From Allocoleopsis franciscana PCC 7113 (lineage in GTDB: Bacteria; Cyanobacteriota; Cyanobacteriia; Cyanobacteriales; Coleofasciculaceae), in the NCBI RefSeq assembly GCF_000317515.1, contig NC_019738.1:3126001-3190000 (forward strand): a stretch of 64,000 nucleotides of DNA, read 5' to 3'. A program made the position numbers and the translations under genes. Positions 34,067-44,882 of this stretch are shown piece after piece. The notes beneath the pieces were generated by a model. It was not told where the DNA came from. It worked only from the letters and a program-made list of their open reading frames with translations, and did no database searches. The number at the start of each line of letters is the position of its first letter. Position 1 is the stretch's first letter.

Positions 34067-35410
34067 ATGCCAGCCTGGGGAGATATAAAAGAGCTAATCG
34101 TACCCGTCAAACAAGGACTCGCTTTCTTGAGAGCCAGTTTGTCTGCCTCTTGGTCGGCTGACTACGAAGTGTGGCGCAACAGCTTCTTGAGGAACCGCTT
34201 GCGCCTCACCTTGTGGATTTCGCTGGGTGCTGTGTTTACCGTTATCCTCCTGATTTTAGCGATGGCGGCCTTAAATCAGAGGTTTGCATGGCCCCAACTG
34301 TTGATCGGTTTCGCCGTGGAACTTTGTCTCCTAGCCTGCTTAGCGCTGCTCAAGACTCCCCTCAGTTACCGTTATCCAGGACTGATCTTTCTCGGATTCT
34401 CTTGGTCGATCATCTTAGTGCCACAAATTGGATCTTCCCTCTTAGGGAATACCGATCTGAATTTGTTTAACGGAACGTTTGCGTTTTTGACACAAGCCAC
34501 ACTCATGCCGGTGCGCTGGCCTCTTCACTTGCTGTCCCAGTTGAGTGCACCTATCTTTTATTTGGGTGTGAATATTGCCTTCAATTTGAACGTGGATCGA
34601 CAGATTTACTTGAATCTGCCACTGAATTTGTATCTGTTCTGGTTTTGCTTTATCTGTGACCTTTCTGTATTTCTATACGAACGTCTACAACGTTCTGAGT
34701 TTAATGGTCGTCGGGAAATTGAAGTGGCTTATCAAAAACTAGAAGCCGAGCGGGAAAGAACCGAGCGATTGTTGCTCAATATCTTACCCCAACCGATTGC
34801 CGAACGATTGAAGCATGAAGAGCAAACTATTGCTGATCAGTTTCCGGAAGCAACGGTTTTGTTTGCCGATGTTGTGGGCTTTACTCAGTTAGCTTCCGAA
34901 ATCTCGGCGGCTGAATTAGTGGTATTGCTCAACAGATTGTTCTCCATGTTTGACCAACTGGCTGAACAGCATCGGGTGGAAAAGATCAAAACAATTGGGG
35001 ATGCCTATATGGTCGTGGCAGGTTTGCCCACCCCCCGGATCGACCATGCTCAAGCGATCGCTAATCTCGCGATTGATATGCAACATGCCGTGGCTCGTTT
35101 TAATGTCGAGCTGAACCAATCTTTGAGTATTCGGATTGGGATTAACACTGGCCCCGTTGTCGCTGGGGTGATTGGGATCAAACGCTTTATCTATGATTTG
35201 TGGGGAGACACGGTCAATATTGCCAGCCGTATGGAATCTCAAGGAATCGCTGGTGTTATCCAGGTTTCAGAAGCGACCTATGAGTGTTTAAAAGAGCATT
35301 ATTTCTTTCAAAAACGAGGAATTATTCAAGTTAAAGGTAAAGGCGAGATGACCACTTATCTGCTGATGGGCAAGCGGAGTCCGTCGCCTATATCCAGTTT
35401 ACCGAGTTAA
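34067..35410 (+). CDS. Membrane-bound class III adenylate cyclase
   Basis: The 447-residue protein has about six hydrophobic helices (residues 45-205), a short coiled linker (EVAYQKLEAERERTERLLLNI) and one class III cyclase domain. Metal-binding Asp268 (FADVVGFT) and Asp312 (IGDAYM) are present. Lys308 and Asp377 (DLWGD) are the adenine-selecting pair, so ATP rather than GTP is expected. Transition-state Asn and Arg are in VNIASRM. It would act as a homodimer producing cAMP. Start set at ATG 34067; a GTG seven codons earlier is possible. Confidence 0.9.
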   Translation: MPAWGDIKELIVPVKQGLAFLRASLSASWSADYEVWRNSFLRNRLRLTLWISLGAVFTVILLILAMAALNQRFAWPQLLIGFAVELCLLACLALLKTPLSYRYPGLIFLGFSWSIILVPQIGSSLLGNTDLNLFNGTFAFLTQATLMPVRWPLHLLSQLSAPIFYLGVNIAFNLNVDRQIYLNLPLNLYLFWFCFICDLSVFLYERLQRSEFNGRREIEVAYQKLEAERERTERLLLNILPQPIAERLKHEEQTIADQFPEATVLFADVVGFTQLASEISAAELVVLLNRLFSMFDQLAEQHRVEKIKTIGDAYMVVAGLPTPRIDHAQAIANLAIDMQHAVARFNVELNQSLSIRIGINTGPVVAGVIGIKRFIYDLWGDTVNIASRMESQGIAGVIQVSEATYECLKEHYFFQKRGIIQVKGKGEMTTYLLMGKRSPSPISSLPS

Positions 35411-35720
35411 TCAGTTTAACTTTAATTTTTTATTTCTCACTTGGGCTACGTTCTACCCATTGGCTTTTGGGCTGTCAAATTTCACTCCCATCTCTAATGC
35501 CCATTGGGTTAATTTCGCCTATTTAATTATGAAAAAAATTCATATAAGAATTAATGGTTGGCACTATTAGCTGGGCAAGCTTTTGCCACTTACTAAAGCT
35601 GGGTATTTTAAGAATAGATATACTATTATCATACCGTAAATTATAAAAACATACCTATTCCTATTAAAGATGTTTTTCTCTTTTCAAAAGATAAAAAACC
35701 TTACAGGGGAGACAGATTCA
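35411..35720. other. Intergenic region, about 310 bp
   Basis: A very A/T-rich spacer before the PEP-CTERM gene. I see no hairpin or ORF of note. It presumably carries the promoter of the secreted protein. Confidence 0.4.
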
Positions 35721-37532
35721 ATGCATAGCTCTTGCTTAAAAAAACAATCAACCCGTCTAGTTGGGACGATGTTCATCCTCCTAGGATCAGCCGCTGCCTC
35801 ACAAGCAACAACCCTGACGGGCTATGCCACTTACGGCAATATGATGAGCGGGATGCGGGTAACGGCTAATTTCTTGGATGGCTCTTCCCAAACTCTAACT
35901 TGGGGTGCTACTGATGCAATATCAGGAGGAGTTTTTAGCAATACCTGGTCTTTAACTCAATCCGGTAATACCTACGCACCCGATAATTCCAATCCAGAGG
36001 CAGCGGCCTGGATTTTAACCAATTATGGTGCAGGGATTACCTCTTTGGTGATTGATGCCATTCCGGGAAACACCGTTTTTGATAATGTGTATGAAGTGAA
36101 CACTCCCCTACAAACACCTGGTTCAGAAAGGGGTTGGCCTTTTCAGGTTGTTTCTGGATTAGGCCCAAGTTCCTTTAATTTCTCAACCCCCATCGATATC
36201 TCCTATGGAGACTTGTTTGGAAAACTGTCACTCTATTGGAACACTGGATTTACAGGAATCCTGAGATTTTTTGCCGATGCCGATAGCGGTACTAGCAGTG
36301 ACCCCGTTAGACCCAGAGACCCAGTCGAGTACAATTCTCCGCCAACGGTCTATTTCGCGGCACCTACCATCTACGAAGGTCAATCTGCATCAACTGTGGT
36401 ACAGGCGACCGATCCTGGTGCAGAGGCCATTACATTTTTACTCAACGGTGGCAATATTGGCACGGACTACACCCAGGCAGGCGTCCGTCAAGTTGGCGTT
36501 AATTTTGGCACCTTTCTCGATAATGGCAATTACACTTATACAGCTCAAGCGAGGGATGAGGGCGGCAATTACAGCCTGCCTGTGACGAGTACGCTCAGCG
36601 TCTTAAACCTGCCTCCCACCATCACCGGTGTTAACATCCCGACTATTTATGAAGGCCAATCAGCGTTAGCGTATATCTCTGCCACTGATCCAGGTGCTGA
36701 CGCCGTCAACTTTTACCTGAACGGGAATTATGTCGGTACTGACTTTAATACTTCAGGAACTCGCGCCGTTAGTACCAACTTAGGATACTTTGCGGATAAT
36801 GGTTACATTCCCTATACAGCTAGCGCTTTAGATAAAGATGGAGCTTGGAGCGAGCCAGTTGCCAGTGGACTGAGTGTCTTAAATGTAGCTCCAACCCTAA
36901 CGAGTTTCGACCTGGCAGAGTATGTGATTAATGAAGGTCAATCGGTAACTGCCCTATTGACGGCTACTGATCCAGGCGCAGACGCGCAAACATTTTTTAT
37001 TAATGGGGTTAATATCGGCACTGATTTGCAAATTTCCGGCACTCGTGCAGCGACAACAAACCTCGGCTCCTTTGCCACGGGTACCTATACCTTCACGGGT
37101 TTAGCACAAGATAAAGATGGGGCTTGGAGTAATCCCATTGAAAGAACGCTAATCGTTTCAAATGTTGCTCCAACCATCACTCAAGTCACTCAGAACTTAG
37201 TGGCAAAAGCCAACGATTTCTTTGATTTTGCAGTATCCGCCGTTGATCCCGGTAAGGATAGTACGGTTCTCACCTACGAGTGGGATTTGAATGGAGATGG
37301 CTTATTTGATGACTTTGTCGGTGCGGCTGGGCAGTGGACTTTTCCCGACTACGGTAACTATAAAGTGGCAGTACGAGTCTCGGATGGGGATGGCGGTTAT
37401 GCTTACGGTTCCTTTGACGTAGAAAGCGTTCCTGAACCGAGTTCGGCGCTGGGTGTATTCCTGTTTAGTGCTGGTGGTGCCGCTGCCTTATGGAAGCGTA
37501 AGCAGCCACCCAAAAGCAACAATCAAGGATGA
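35721..37532 (+). CDS. PEP-CTERM exported protein with Ig/PKD-like repeats
   Basis: Start at ATG 35721 (MHSSCLKKQSTRLVG) with GGGGAG upstream gives a signal peptide ending ASQATT. A beta-rich N-terminal domain of about 170 residues is followed by three copies (about 90 residues each) of a cadherin/PKD-like repeat with the markers IYEGQSA, TDPGA, FLLNGGNIGTD and KDGAW. A fourth, calcium-type PKD module follows (YEWDLNGDGLFDDF). It ends with the sorting signal VPEPSS near residue 570, a hydrophobic helix and KRK. PEP-CTERM proteins are processed by an exosortase and linked to exopolysaccharide; none is nearby. Confidence 0.88.
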   Translation: MHSSCLKKQSTRLVGTMFILLGSAAASQATTLTGYATYGNMMSGMRVTANFLDGSSQTLTWGATDAISGGVFSNTWSLTQSGNTYAPDNSNPEAAAWILTNYGAGITSLVIDAIPGNTVFDNVYEVNTPLQTPGSERGWPFQVVSGLGPSSFNFSTPIDISYGDLFGKLSLYWNTGFTGILRFFADADSGTSSDPVRPRDPVEYNSPPTVYFAAPTIYEGQSASTVVQATDPGAEAITFLLNGGNIGTDYTQAGVRQVGVNFGTFLDNGNYTYTAQARDEGGNYSLPVTSTLSVLNLPPTITGVNIPTIYEGQSALAYISATDPGADAVNFYLNGNYVGTDFNTSGTRAVSTNLGYFADNGYIPYTASALDKDGAWSEPVASGLSVLNVAPTLTSFDLAEYVINEGQSVTALLTATDPGADAQTFFINGVNIGTDLQISGTRAATTNLGSFATGTYTFTGLAQDKDGAWSNPIERTLIVSNVAPTITQVTQNLVAKANDFFDFAVSAVDPGKDSTVLTYEWDLNGDGLFDDFVGAAGQWTFPDYGNYKVAVRVSDGDGGYAYGSFDVESVPEPSSALGVFLFSAGGAAALWKRKQPPKSNNQG

Positions 37533-39288
<1,756 letters not shown>

Positions 39289-39405
39289 AATTTACCGCAG
39301 TAGGGTGGGCGAGAGCTTGCCCTACTGTATGGGCGTAAGGCTTTATGCCCTGGATAAATTTATCGTCCTAGACCCTTTCTAACCCTAACCCCTACTCACC
39401 AACGG

Positions 39406-39816
39406 ATGACTTTAACTGTTCGTGTAATTTCTCCCGACAAAACTGTTTGGGATTCCGAGGCTGAGGAAGTAATTCTCCCCAGCACCACTGGACAACTGGG
39501 TATATTGTCCGGTCACGCACCTCTGTTGACCGCTTTAGATGTGGGTGTGATGCGAGTCCGCCCTGGTAAAGATTGGTTGCCCATCGCGCTCATGGGTGGC
39601 TTTGCAGAAGTTGAAAACAACGAAGTGACGATTCTCGTTAACGGCGCTGAGCGCGGAGATGCGATCGATAAAGCAGTGGCTCTCGAAGCCTACACCAAAG
39701 CTGAAGAACGTCTCAACCAAGTTCAAGGCACTGAAAATCGACAGGAACAAATTCAGGCGACTCAAGCCTTTAAGCGAGCACGCGCTCGTTATCAAGCGGC
39801 TGGTGGCTTGGTGTGA
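39406..39816 (+). CDS. atpC: F1Fo ATP synthase subunit epsilon
   Basis: Epsilon is part of the central rotor stalk and inhibits ATP hydrolysis. The N-terminal beta-sandwich ([20 protein letters not shown]) and the C-terminal helical hairpin (from about residue 85) are both present in 136 residues. It lies 117 bases downstream of atpD on the same strand and is followed by a strong hairpin, giving a two-gene unit. Confidence 0.98.
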   Translation: MTLTVRVISPDKTVWDSEAEEVILPSTTGQLGILSGHAPLLTALDVGVMRVRPGKDWLPIALMGGFAEVENNEVTILVNGAERGDAIDKAVALEAYTKAEERLNQVQGTENRQEQIQATQAFKRARARYQAAGGLV

Positions 39817-39832
39817 GCCATTGAGCCATAAA

Positions 39833-39872
39833 AAAGGCAAAAGAGAAGGCGTGAGTCCTTTCTTTTGCCTTT
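39833..39872 (+). terminator. Terminator of the atpD-atpC unit
   Basis: AAAGGCAAAAGAGAAGG pairs with CCTTTCTTTTGCCTTT (one bulge), loop CGTGAGT, 16 bases beyond the atpC stop. It also lies at the 3' side of the convergent PSRP-3 gene and may serve both. Confidence 0.75.
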
Positions 39873-39894
39873 GAGTTAAACCAACTTCGCTGGA

Positions 39895-40239
39895 TTAAGC
39901 GCTGCCAGTAAAAGTTACTTCGGGAAACTTCGACTGAGCTTCCGTCATCGGGCGGCGTCTACCTTCTTCTTGCCAGTAGTTAATGACTTCCGTTGCCTTG
40001 TTGAGCAGGTCAATGCGATCGCTTTCGGAAATCCAGTGTTTGGCTTCCAATTCATTTTTGAGCTGTTCCCAGGCATCATTCCGGGGCCAGAAAAAGTATG
40101 AGGTCAAAGGACTAGTCCCTTTACCCACCACTTGATCTACAGCTAGAGCTACGTTTTCTTCCAACCAGAGCACTTTTAGAATAAATTTGGCCAATCGCAC
40201 CTCCAGCGATACTTCAGGCGTTCTGAAATTATTGTACAA
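39895..40239 (-). CDS. 30S ribosomal protein PSRP-3 / Ycf65
   Basis: PSRP-3 is a small-subunit ribosomal protein found in cyanobacteria and plastids. Clear blocks are [39 protein letters not shown] and [17 protein letters not shown]. No ATG is available; the frame opens with TTG at 40239, and a GTG within [10 protein letters not shown] would give a start nearer to that of most relatives. The ribosome site is weak in both cases, so the N-terminus is uncertain. Confidence 0.92.
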   Translation of the reverse strand: MYNNFRTPEVSLEVRLAKFILKVLWLEENVALAVDQVVGKGTSPLTSYFFWPRNDAWEQLKNELEAKHWISESDRIDLLNKATEVINYWQEEGRRRPMTEAQSKFPEVTFTGSA

Positions 40240-40275
40240 TTTTCTATCTTAACCCACGGTGTATCCACCTGAGTG

Positions 40276-41100
40276 ATGACTCATCCACAATCCCAAACAT
40301 TCACTTCCCAAAGCACAGCTATTGTGATTTTTGATATTGATGGCGTCGTGCGAGATGTGGCTGGGTCTTATCGACGGGCGATCGCAGATACGGTAGAGCA
40401 TTTCACCAATGGCGTTCACCGACCTTCTGGGGTAGAAATTGACCAGCTCAAATCAGAAGGATTTTGGAACAACGATTGGGAAGCGTCACAAGAGATCGTT
40501 TACCGCTACTTTGAGCGTCAGGGTCAGACGCGGATGCAAGTGGATCTGAATTACGATGCCCTGATTGCCTTTTTTCAGTCTCGTTACCAAGGCACAGACC
40601 CAGAACATTGGACGGGGTATATCTGCACCGAACCCTTACTCATCCAATCCAGCTCTCTCGAACGTCTAACTGCCGCCGGAATTTCCTGGGGGTTTTTTAG
40701 TGGTGCCCCCAGACGCGAAGCTCTATATGCACTCACAACACGTCTGGGCCTGGTTAACCCCGTGCTGATTGCCATGGAAGATGCTCCCGGCAAGCCTGAC
40801 CCTACAGGGCTGTTAGCAACGATTGAGCAATTAGGACAACGGCACAATCTTGAGCTGAACACGCCTGTACTCTACGCCGGAGACACGGTTGCCGATATGT
40901 ACACCATCCAGAAAGCTAAAACCCTTTATCCCAAACGCACTTGGATTGGGGTTGGCATTCTACCGCCTCACGTTCAAGCCATACCAGAACGCTGCGAGGC
41001 TTATCAACAGACTCTTCAATCAGCGGGTGCAGCAGTGGTATTGAGTCATGTTGAGCAGTTGACTCCAGAACGAATTCAGCAACTTGTGCTTCAAGGCTAA
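40276..41100 (+). CDS. HAD-superfamily hydrolase, subfamily IA
   Basis: The motif-I aspartates are in FDIDGVVRDV near residue 19. Motif II is the GFFSGAPR segment, with motif IV in LYAGDTVADMYT. The helical cap is of the C1 type. Members dephosphorylate small metabolites; this cyanobacterial branch (the TIGR01548-like type) has no assigned substrate that I can state. ATG at 40276 is preferred to the GTG directly before it. Confidence 0.85.
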   Translation: MTHPQSQTFTSQSTAIVIFDIDGVVRDVAGSYRRAIADTVEHFTNGVHRPSGVEIDQLKSEGFWNNDWEASQEIVYRYFERQGQTRMQVDLNYDALIAFFQSRYQGTDPEHWTGYICTEPLLIQSSSLERLTAAGISWGFFSGAPRREALYALTTRLGLVNPVLIAMEDAPGKPDPTGLLATIEQLGQRHNLELNTPVLYAGDTVADMYTIQKAKTLYPKRTWIGVGILPPHVQAIPERCEAYQQTLQSAGAAVVLSHVEQLTPERIQQLVLQG

Positions 41101-41153
41101 AATCCGGTGATTCAAACAAGCTATCCTAACCCTCCCACCAGAAATCTCTGGTC

Positions 41154-41435
41154 TTAACACCTACTTTTAGAGGATGCCTCTTTATCTTTAGAGGATGCTT
41201 CGCTTACCTCAATTTCATCCACAATTTTTACCCAGCCTTGCCGCACAGCATAAATGAGTCGTGTTAATAAATCTTCATCTTCTTGTGTGAAGGAATGCTC
41301 TAGAGGAGCCGTCATCAAGTCATACCAGTCAGCAAAGCTGATTTCATGAGTATGAATCACCTTAGCAAATAGCTCCGGCAGCCGACAGGAGCTAGTGCTG
41401 TCTTTGTACTTTAGTTGCCCTTCCCCAAATAACAT
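41154..41435 (-). CDS. Small conserved protein, paralogue of 42006-42206
   Basis: The 93-residue protein has a helical core (LFAKVIHTHEISFADWYDLM, then LTRLIYAVRQGWVKIVDE) that aligns residue by residue with the 66-aa protein at 42006-42206. It has an extra charged, Ser/Lys-rich C-terminus. The family is small and helical, without known function to me. The two genes are divergent across a 570-bp A/T-rich spacer. Confidence 0.65.
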   Translation of the reverse strand: MLFGEGQLKYKDSTSSCRLPELFAKVIHTHEISFADWYDLMTAPLEHSFTQEDEDLLTRLIYAVRQGWVKIVDEIEVSEASSKDKEASSKSRC

Positions 41436-42005
41436 ATAGTTAGTGCGTAGGTGCTGTTTTGTGTAATAGAAATACCATTTTAATATTTAGTTTTTATCTT
41501 CTCAGAGATAGATATTTTTTCTTAAAACAACTCCTCTTGGCCAATCTGTACTCATCCCATAAAATTGACTGGATTTCACCAGTAGGTGAAACTGAATGTT
41601 GCGATTAATTACTTTTTTAAAGTTATCAATAAGCTAATTCGGATTAAACTTTGAGGTCAGCATAAACTAAACTTATACATATAACGAATTTTAAAATTTT
41701 CTACTCAGATCTTTTTAAGTAATTGTTATAAACTTAAATGTTTTGTTACATTGATCGGCAGAACTCTCTATTTTTAAAGAATTTTGACTTTATGATTGTT
41801 TACAATCATAAGCTTTTACAGAACTCTAATAATTAAAGAGTAGATGAAAGGAGAGGTTATTCTGCCTATGCCTTAGTGAATTACCCTTATGATTTTCTGT
41901 AAAGCTCATTAAGGTTTAATTCAATGTTGTTCAAAAATCTTGAGGGCACGAACAGAAAAGTAAAAAATATTTACCTGAATAGTAGTTCGAGGGAGGACTG
42001 CTAAT
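41436..42005. promoter_or_regulatory. A/T-rich divergent regulatory region with perfect palindrome
   Basis: 570 bp without a gene separate two divergent paralogues. At 41791-41810 lies a perfect inverted repeat of 9 bp with a 2-bp spacer (TATGATTGT/ACAATCATA). The 9-mer CAGAACTCT occurs on either side, near 41759 and 41819. This has the look of an operator for one or both genes. Confidence 0.45.
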
Positions 42006-42206
42006 TTGTGCCAAGTTTACTTCCTCGAATCAACAATCGCTCAGTTATTTGCTCATGTCCTTCAAAAAGGGAAGCTCACTCTAACAGATCGCTGTGTGTT
42101 AATGACCGCACTGGTCAATAATTCCCTTTGCCAAGAAGAAGAAATCTTGATTAATCGGTTATTGCACGCGGTGCGCCGAGGCAGATTGAAGGTGGTAGAT
42201 GAGTAA
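42006..42206 (+). CDS. Small conserved protein, paralogue of 41154-41435
   Basis: This 66-residue frame reads LFAHVLQKGKLTLTDRCVLM and NRLLHAVRRGRLKVVDE at the same spacing as the minus-strand paralogue. The frame starts TTG/GTG-type (no ATG before MCQVYF residues is certain), with GGAGGACTG shortly upstream. It looks like a helical protein, possibly DNA-binding given the basic VRRGRLK segment. Function unknown. Confidence 0.6.
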   Translation: MCQVYFLESTIAQLFAHVLQKGKLTLTDRCVLMTALVNNSLCQEEEILINRLLHAVRRGRLKVVDE

Positions 42207-42218
42207 TTCTCACTCAAT

Positions 42219-42295
42219 TTGGATATGGGTCATTGGATATGGGTCATTGGTCGTGAGTTCCTCAATCCCCAATCCCCAATCCCCAATTTCTAATT
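42219..42295. repeat. Short tandem repeats (14-mer and heptamer STRR)
   Basis: GGATATGGGTCATT occurs twice in tandem (42221-42248), then CAATCCC-type heptamers follow at about 42263-42289. Heptameric STRR repeats are common between cyanobacterial genes. Confidence 0.8.
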
Positions 42296-42373
42296 TCTAT
42301 CGTGAGCTAGAGCTGACAACCTTAAGGAATAATCTTATAACTATTCTTCCTAGGCTTTACCTCTAAATAGTCT

Positions 42374-43198
42374 TTATCTCAAAGTTAGAAACTTCTCCAA
42401 CGCGGCAACCATGACAGGAGGCCAACGACGAATTGTTTTGACCCACTCTAAGTCTTTATAGCGATTGTCAAGACCAACCACTGCCGCCCAATTGCTCTCC
42501 GCTTCGCCCCGTTTTCCGTCTTCCCACAACGCAGCCGTGAGGGCAGCTCGTACATCAGGGAATTGTGGATATTTGCGGATAATATTACGTAGGGTGCGAA
42601 GGGCTTCTTCTTTTTGACCCGTTTGATAAAGGGCAAGGGCGTAGTTGGCACGAGCAAAAGCAAAATTGGGGGCTAATTCGGCAGCTTTTTCATAGCCTGC
42701 AATCGCCTCGTCCCATTTTCCCTGTCCGGCTTTGGCATTCCCCAAGTTGTTGTAAGCCATGGCATCAAGAGGGTCGATTTCTAGTACCCGTTGGTAATCG
42801 GCGATCGCATCTTCCCACTCTCCCAATCCTTCATAAGCCGTACCCCGATTGAGATAGGGGTCAGGTGCATTGGGGGCTAACTCAATTGATTGGTTGAAAT
42901 CTGCGATCGCCTCCTTTAACTTATTCTGACTGACTCTAGAATTTCCTCGATTGCTCCAGCCGACGGGATTATCGGGCAACAGCTCAATTAACTGAGTCCA
43001 ATACCCTTCAGCCGTCGGAAAGTCACCTCTATTGGTCGCGGCAAACGCTTGCTGCCTGAGTTCATTAAATTGTTGCACCTGAACCTCCGTCAAGTCAGAT
43101 GCCTGTATTTCCTGCGCCATCACTGGCGATATCATCACTAAACCCGTGATTACAACAACAAGCAGTGCACTCAGAAGTCTCAAAAACCAGCGAATCAT
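42374..43198 (-). CDS. TPR-repeat protein with signal peptide
   Basis: A signal peptide (hydrophobic residues 5-26, cleavage after VMA) sends the protein to the periplasm or thylakoid lumen. Four to five tetratricopeptide repeats cover about residues 50-235 (PVGWSNRGNSRV, PDPYLNRGTAYEGLGEW, AMAYNNLGNAKAGQGKW, AFARANYALALYQTG). TPR proteins are scaffolds for protein assembly; many cyanobacterial ones help assemble photosystems, but no specific partner can be named. The promoter region is shared with the divergent urt operon. Confidence 0.85.
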   Translation of the reverse strand: MIRWFLRLLSALLVVVITGLVMISPVMAQEIQASDLTEVQVQQFNELRQQAFAATNRGDFPTAEGYWTQLIELLPDNPVGWSNRGNSRVSQNKLKEAIADFNQSIELAPNAPDPYLNRGTAYEGLGEWEDAIADYQRVLEIDPLDAMAYNNLGNAKAGQGKWDEAIAGYEKAAELAPNFAFARANYALALYQTGQKEEALRTLRNIIRKYPQFPDVRAALTAALWEDGKRGEAESNWAAVVGLDNRYKDLEWVKTIRRWPPVMVAALEKFLTLR

Positions 43199-43370
43199 TG
43201 AATGCTTTTTCCTTTAACTTTTCCGTGCGAGAAGTCCCCATGTGTAGCGTAGCGGAAGTTGGGGATGAAAGCACAGATTTCTGCCTGTTCGCTAATTCGC
43301 CAGAAACCCCATGCCATAAAGCATCAAGACTTGAAAATGGTTAGGGTGTCACGTCAAGATATTGCTGTTC

Positions 43371-43413
43371 TGTATCATTGGTAACAATTAGTGGGTTAAC
43401 CTCGCTCTAATAT
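43371..43413 (+). promoter_or_regulatory. Putative NtcA-activated promoter of urtA
   Basis: TGTA-N8-AACA (43371-43386) differs from the NtcA consensus TGTA-N8-TACA by one base, and a -10 box TAATAT follows at 43408-43413. The 21-base distance between them is that of class II NtcA-activated promoters. The urtA start lies 65 bases beyond. Confidence 0.55.
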
Positions 43414-43477
43414 CACACCTTATCTGCAAGTGTCTCTCTATCAGTAAGCAGAATTAATAGGGGGTTATAGATAAAGT

Positions 43478-44794
43478 ATGGTGAGGAGATTTGGGCGACG
43501 GAAATTTCTGCTCTACGGCTCTGCAACTTTGGGAACCAGCATTCTCCTGAAAGCTTGCGCTAGCAATGAACCCACAACAACGGCAGCAAGTCCAGCGGCT
43601 TCTGGATCGCCGGTGGTAGCTGCCGGGAGTAGCGGCGATACAATCAAGGTCGGGATTTTACACTCCCTGAGCGGCACGATGGCGATTAGTGAACAAAGCG
43701 TCGTGGATGCTGAATTACTAGCGATTGATGAAATCAACGCAGCGGGTGGAGTCCTCGGTAAACAGATCGAGTTCATCAAAGAAGATGGCGCTTCTGACTG
43801 GCCCACCTTTGCCGAGAAAGCCAAAAAACTCATTGATCAAGATAAGGTTGTGTCGATCTTCGGCTGCTGGACTTCGGCTAGCCGTAAAGCCGTGCTGCCG
43901 GTGTTTGAAGAGAAAAACCACATGCTCTGGTACCCTGTCCAGTATGAGGGTCAAGAGTGTTCCAAGAGCATTTTTTACACCGGTGCTGCCCCGAACCAGC
44001 AAATTGAGCCGTCAGTGGATTGGCTTTTGCAAAATAAGGGTAAAGAGTTTTTCCTCGTGGGTTCAGACTACGTTTTTCCCCGAACTGCCAACACCATTAT
44101 TAAGGCACAATTGGAGGCTAAAGGTGGTAGAACAGTCGGTGAAGATTACTTACCTCTGGGGAATACGGAAGTTACACCGATCATTAGCAAAATCAAAGCC
44201 GCTTTACCCAACGGTGGCGTGATTTACAACACCCTAAATGGGGATAGTAATGTAGCTTTCTTTAAACAGCTTAAAGGGGCTGGCTTAACTCCAGACAAAT
44301 ATCCCACCATGTCTGTGAGTATTGCCGAAGAAGAAGTCAAAGCCATTGGTCCAGAATATCTCAAAGGTCAGTACGCGGCTTGGAATTACTTCCAAACTGT
44401 AGATAATCCGGTCAATAAAAAGTTTGTTGAAGCGTTTAAGAAAAAGTACGGAGAAAGCCGAGTCACCAATGACCCAATGGAATCTGCGTACATAGCGGTT
44501 TACATCTGGAAGCAGGCCGTTGAAAAAGCAAAGACAACAGATATCGAGGCCGTGCGGAAAGCGGCTTTGGGTCAAACCTTTGAGGCTCCCCAGGGGAAAG
44601 TGACGATGGAAAATAACCATCACCTTGCCAAGTTTGTGCGGATTGGTGAAGTTGGGGACGATGGTCTATTTAAGATTGTTTATTCTACAGAAAAAGCAGT
44701 TGAACCTGTGCCCTGGAATCAATTTGTGGCGGAAACGAAAGGCTTTGGCTGTGATTGGTCAGATCTAAATAAAGGGGGCAAGTACAAAATTTAG
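43478..44794 (+). CDS. urtA: Urea ABC transporter, substrate-binding lipoprotein
   Basis: UrtA captures urea for the high-affinity transporter. The N-terminus has a twin-arginine motif ([12 protein letters not shown]) and a lipobox LLKAC, so it is probably a Tat-exported lipoprotein. After a Thr/Ala/Ser-rich linker comes the type I periplasmic-binding fold ([19 protein letters not shown] to about residue 430), with [17 protein letters not shown] and [15 protein letters not shown] typical for UrtA. First gene of urtABCDE, preceded by the NtcA-like site. Confidence 0.96.
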   Translation: MVRRFGRRKFLLYGSATLGTSILLKACASNEPTTTAASPAASGSPVVAAGSSGDTIKVGILHSLSGTMAISEQSVVDAELLAIDEINAAGGVLGKQIEFIKEDGASDWPTFAEKAKKLIDQDKVVSIFGCWTSASRKAVLPVFEEKNHMLWYPVQYEGQECSKSIFYTGAAPNQQIEPSVDWLLQNKGKEFFLVGSDYVFPRTANTIIKAQLEAKGGRTVGEDYLPLGNTEVTPIISKIKAALPNGGVIYNTLNGDSNVAFFKQLKGAGLTPDKYPTMSVSIAEEEVKAIGPEYLKGQYAAWNYFQTVDNPVNKKFVEAFKKKYGESRVTNDPMESAYIAVYIWKQAVEKAKTTDIEAVRKAALGQTFEAPQGKVTMENNHHLAKFVRIGEVGDDGLFKIVYSTEKAVEPVPWNQFVAETKGFGCDWSDLNKGGKYKI

Positions 44795-44811
44795 AATCAT
44801 GAATTTGTCAA

Positions 44812-44855
44812 AGATTTGGATTTTGGATGTGAACTCCATCTAAAATCCAAAATCT
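44812..44855 (+). promoter_or_regulatory. Intercistronic hairpin between urtA and urtB
   Basis: AGATTTGGATTTTGGATG can pair with CATCTAAAATCCAAAATCT (one bulge), loop of about 7 nt. A stable stem in this place could trim downstream transcription or protect urtA mRNA, so that more binding protein than permease is made. The sequence also resembles repeated AATCCAAAATC tracts common in cyanobacteria. Confidence 0.45.
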
Positions 44856-44882
44856 AAAATTTAAACTGCTTGGAGAAAGGGC

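Noticed and set aside
43725-44222. 165-codon plus-strand frame
   Set aside because: Alternative frame of urtA; the urtA frame has full family motifs.
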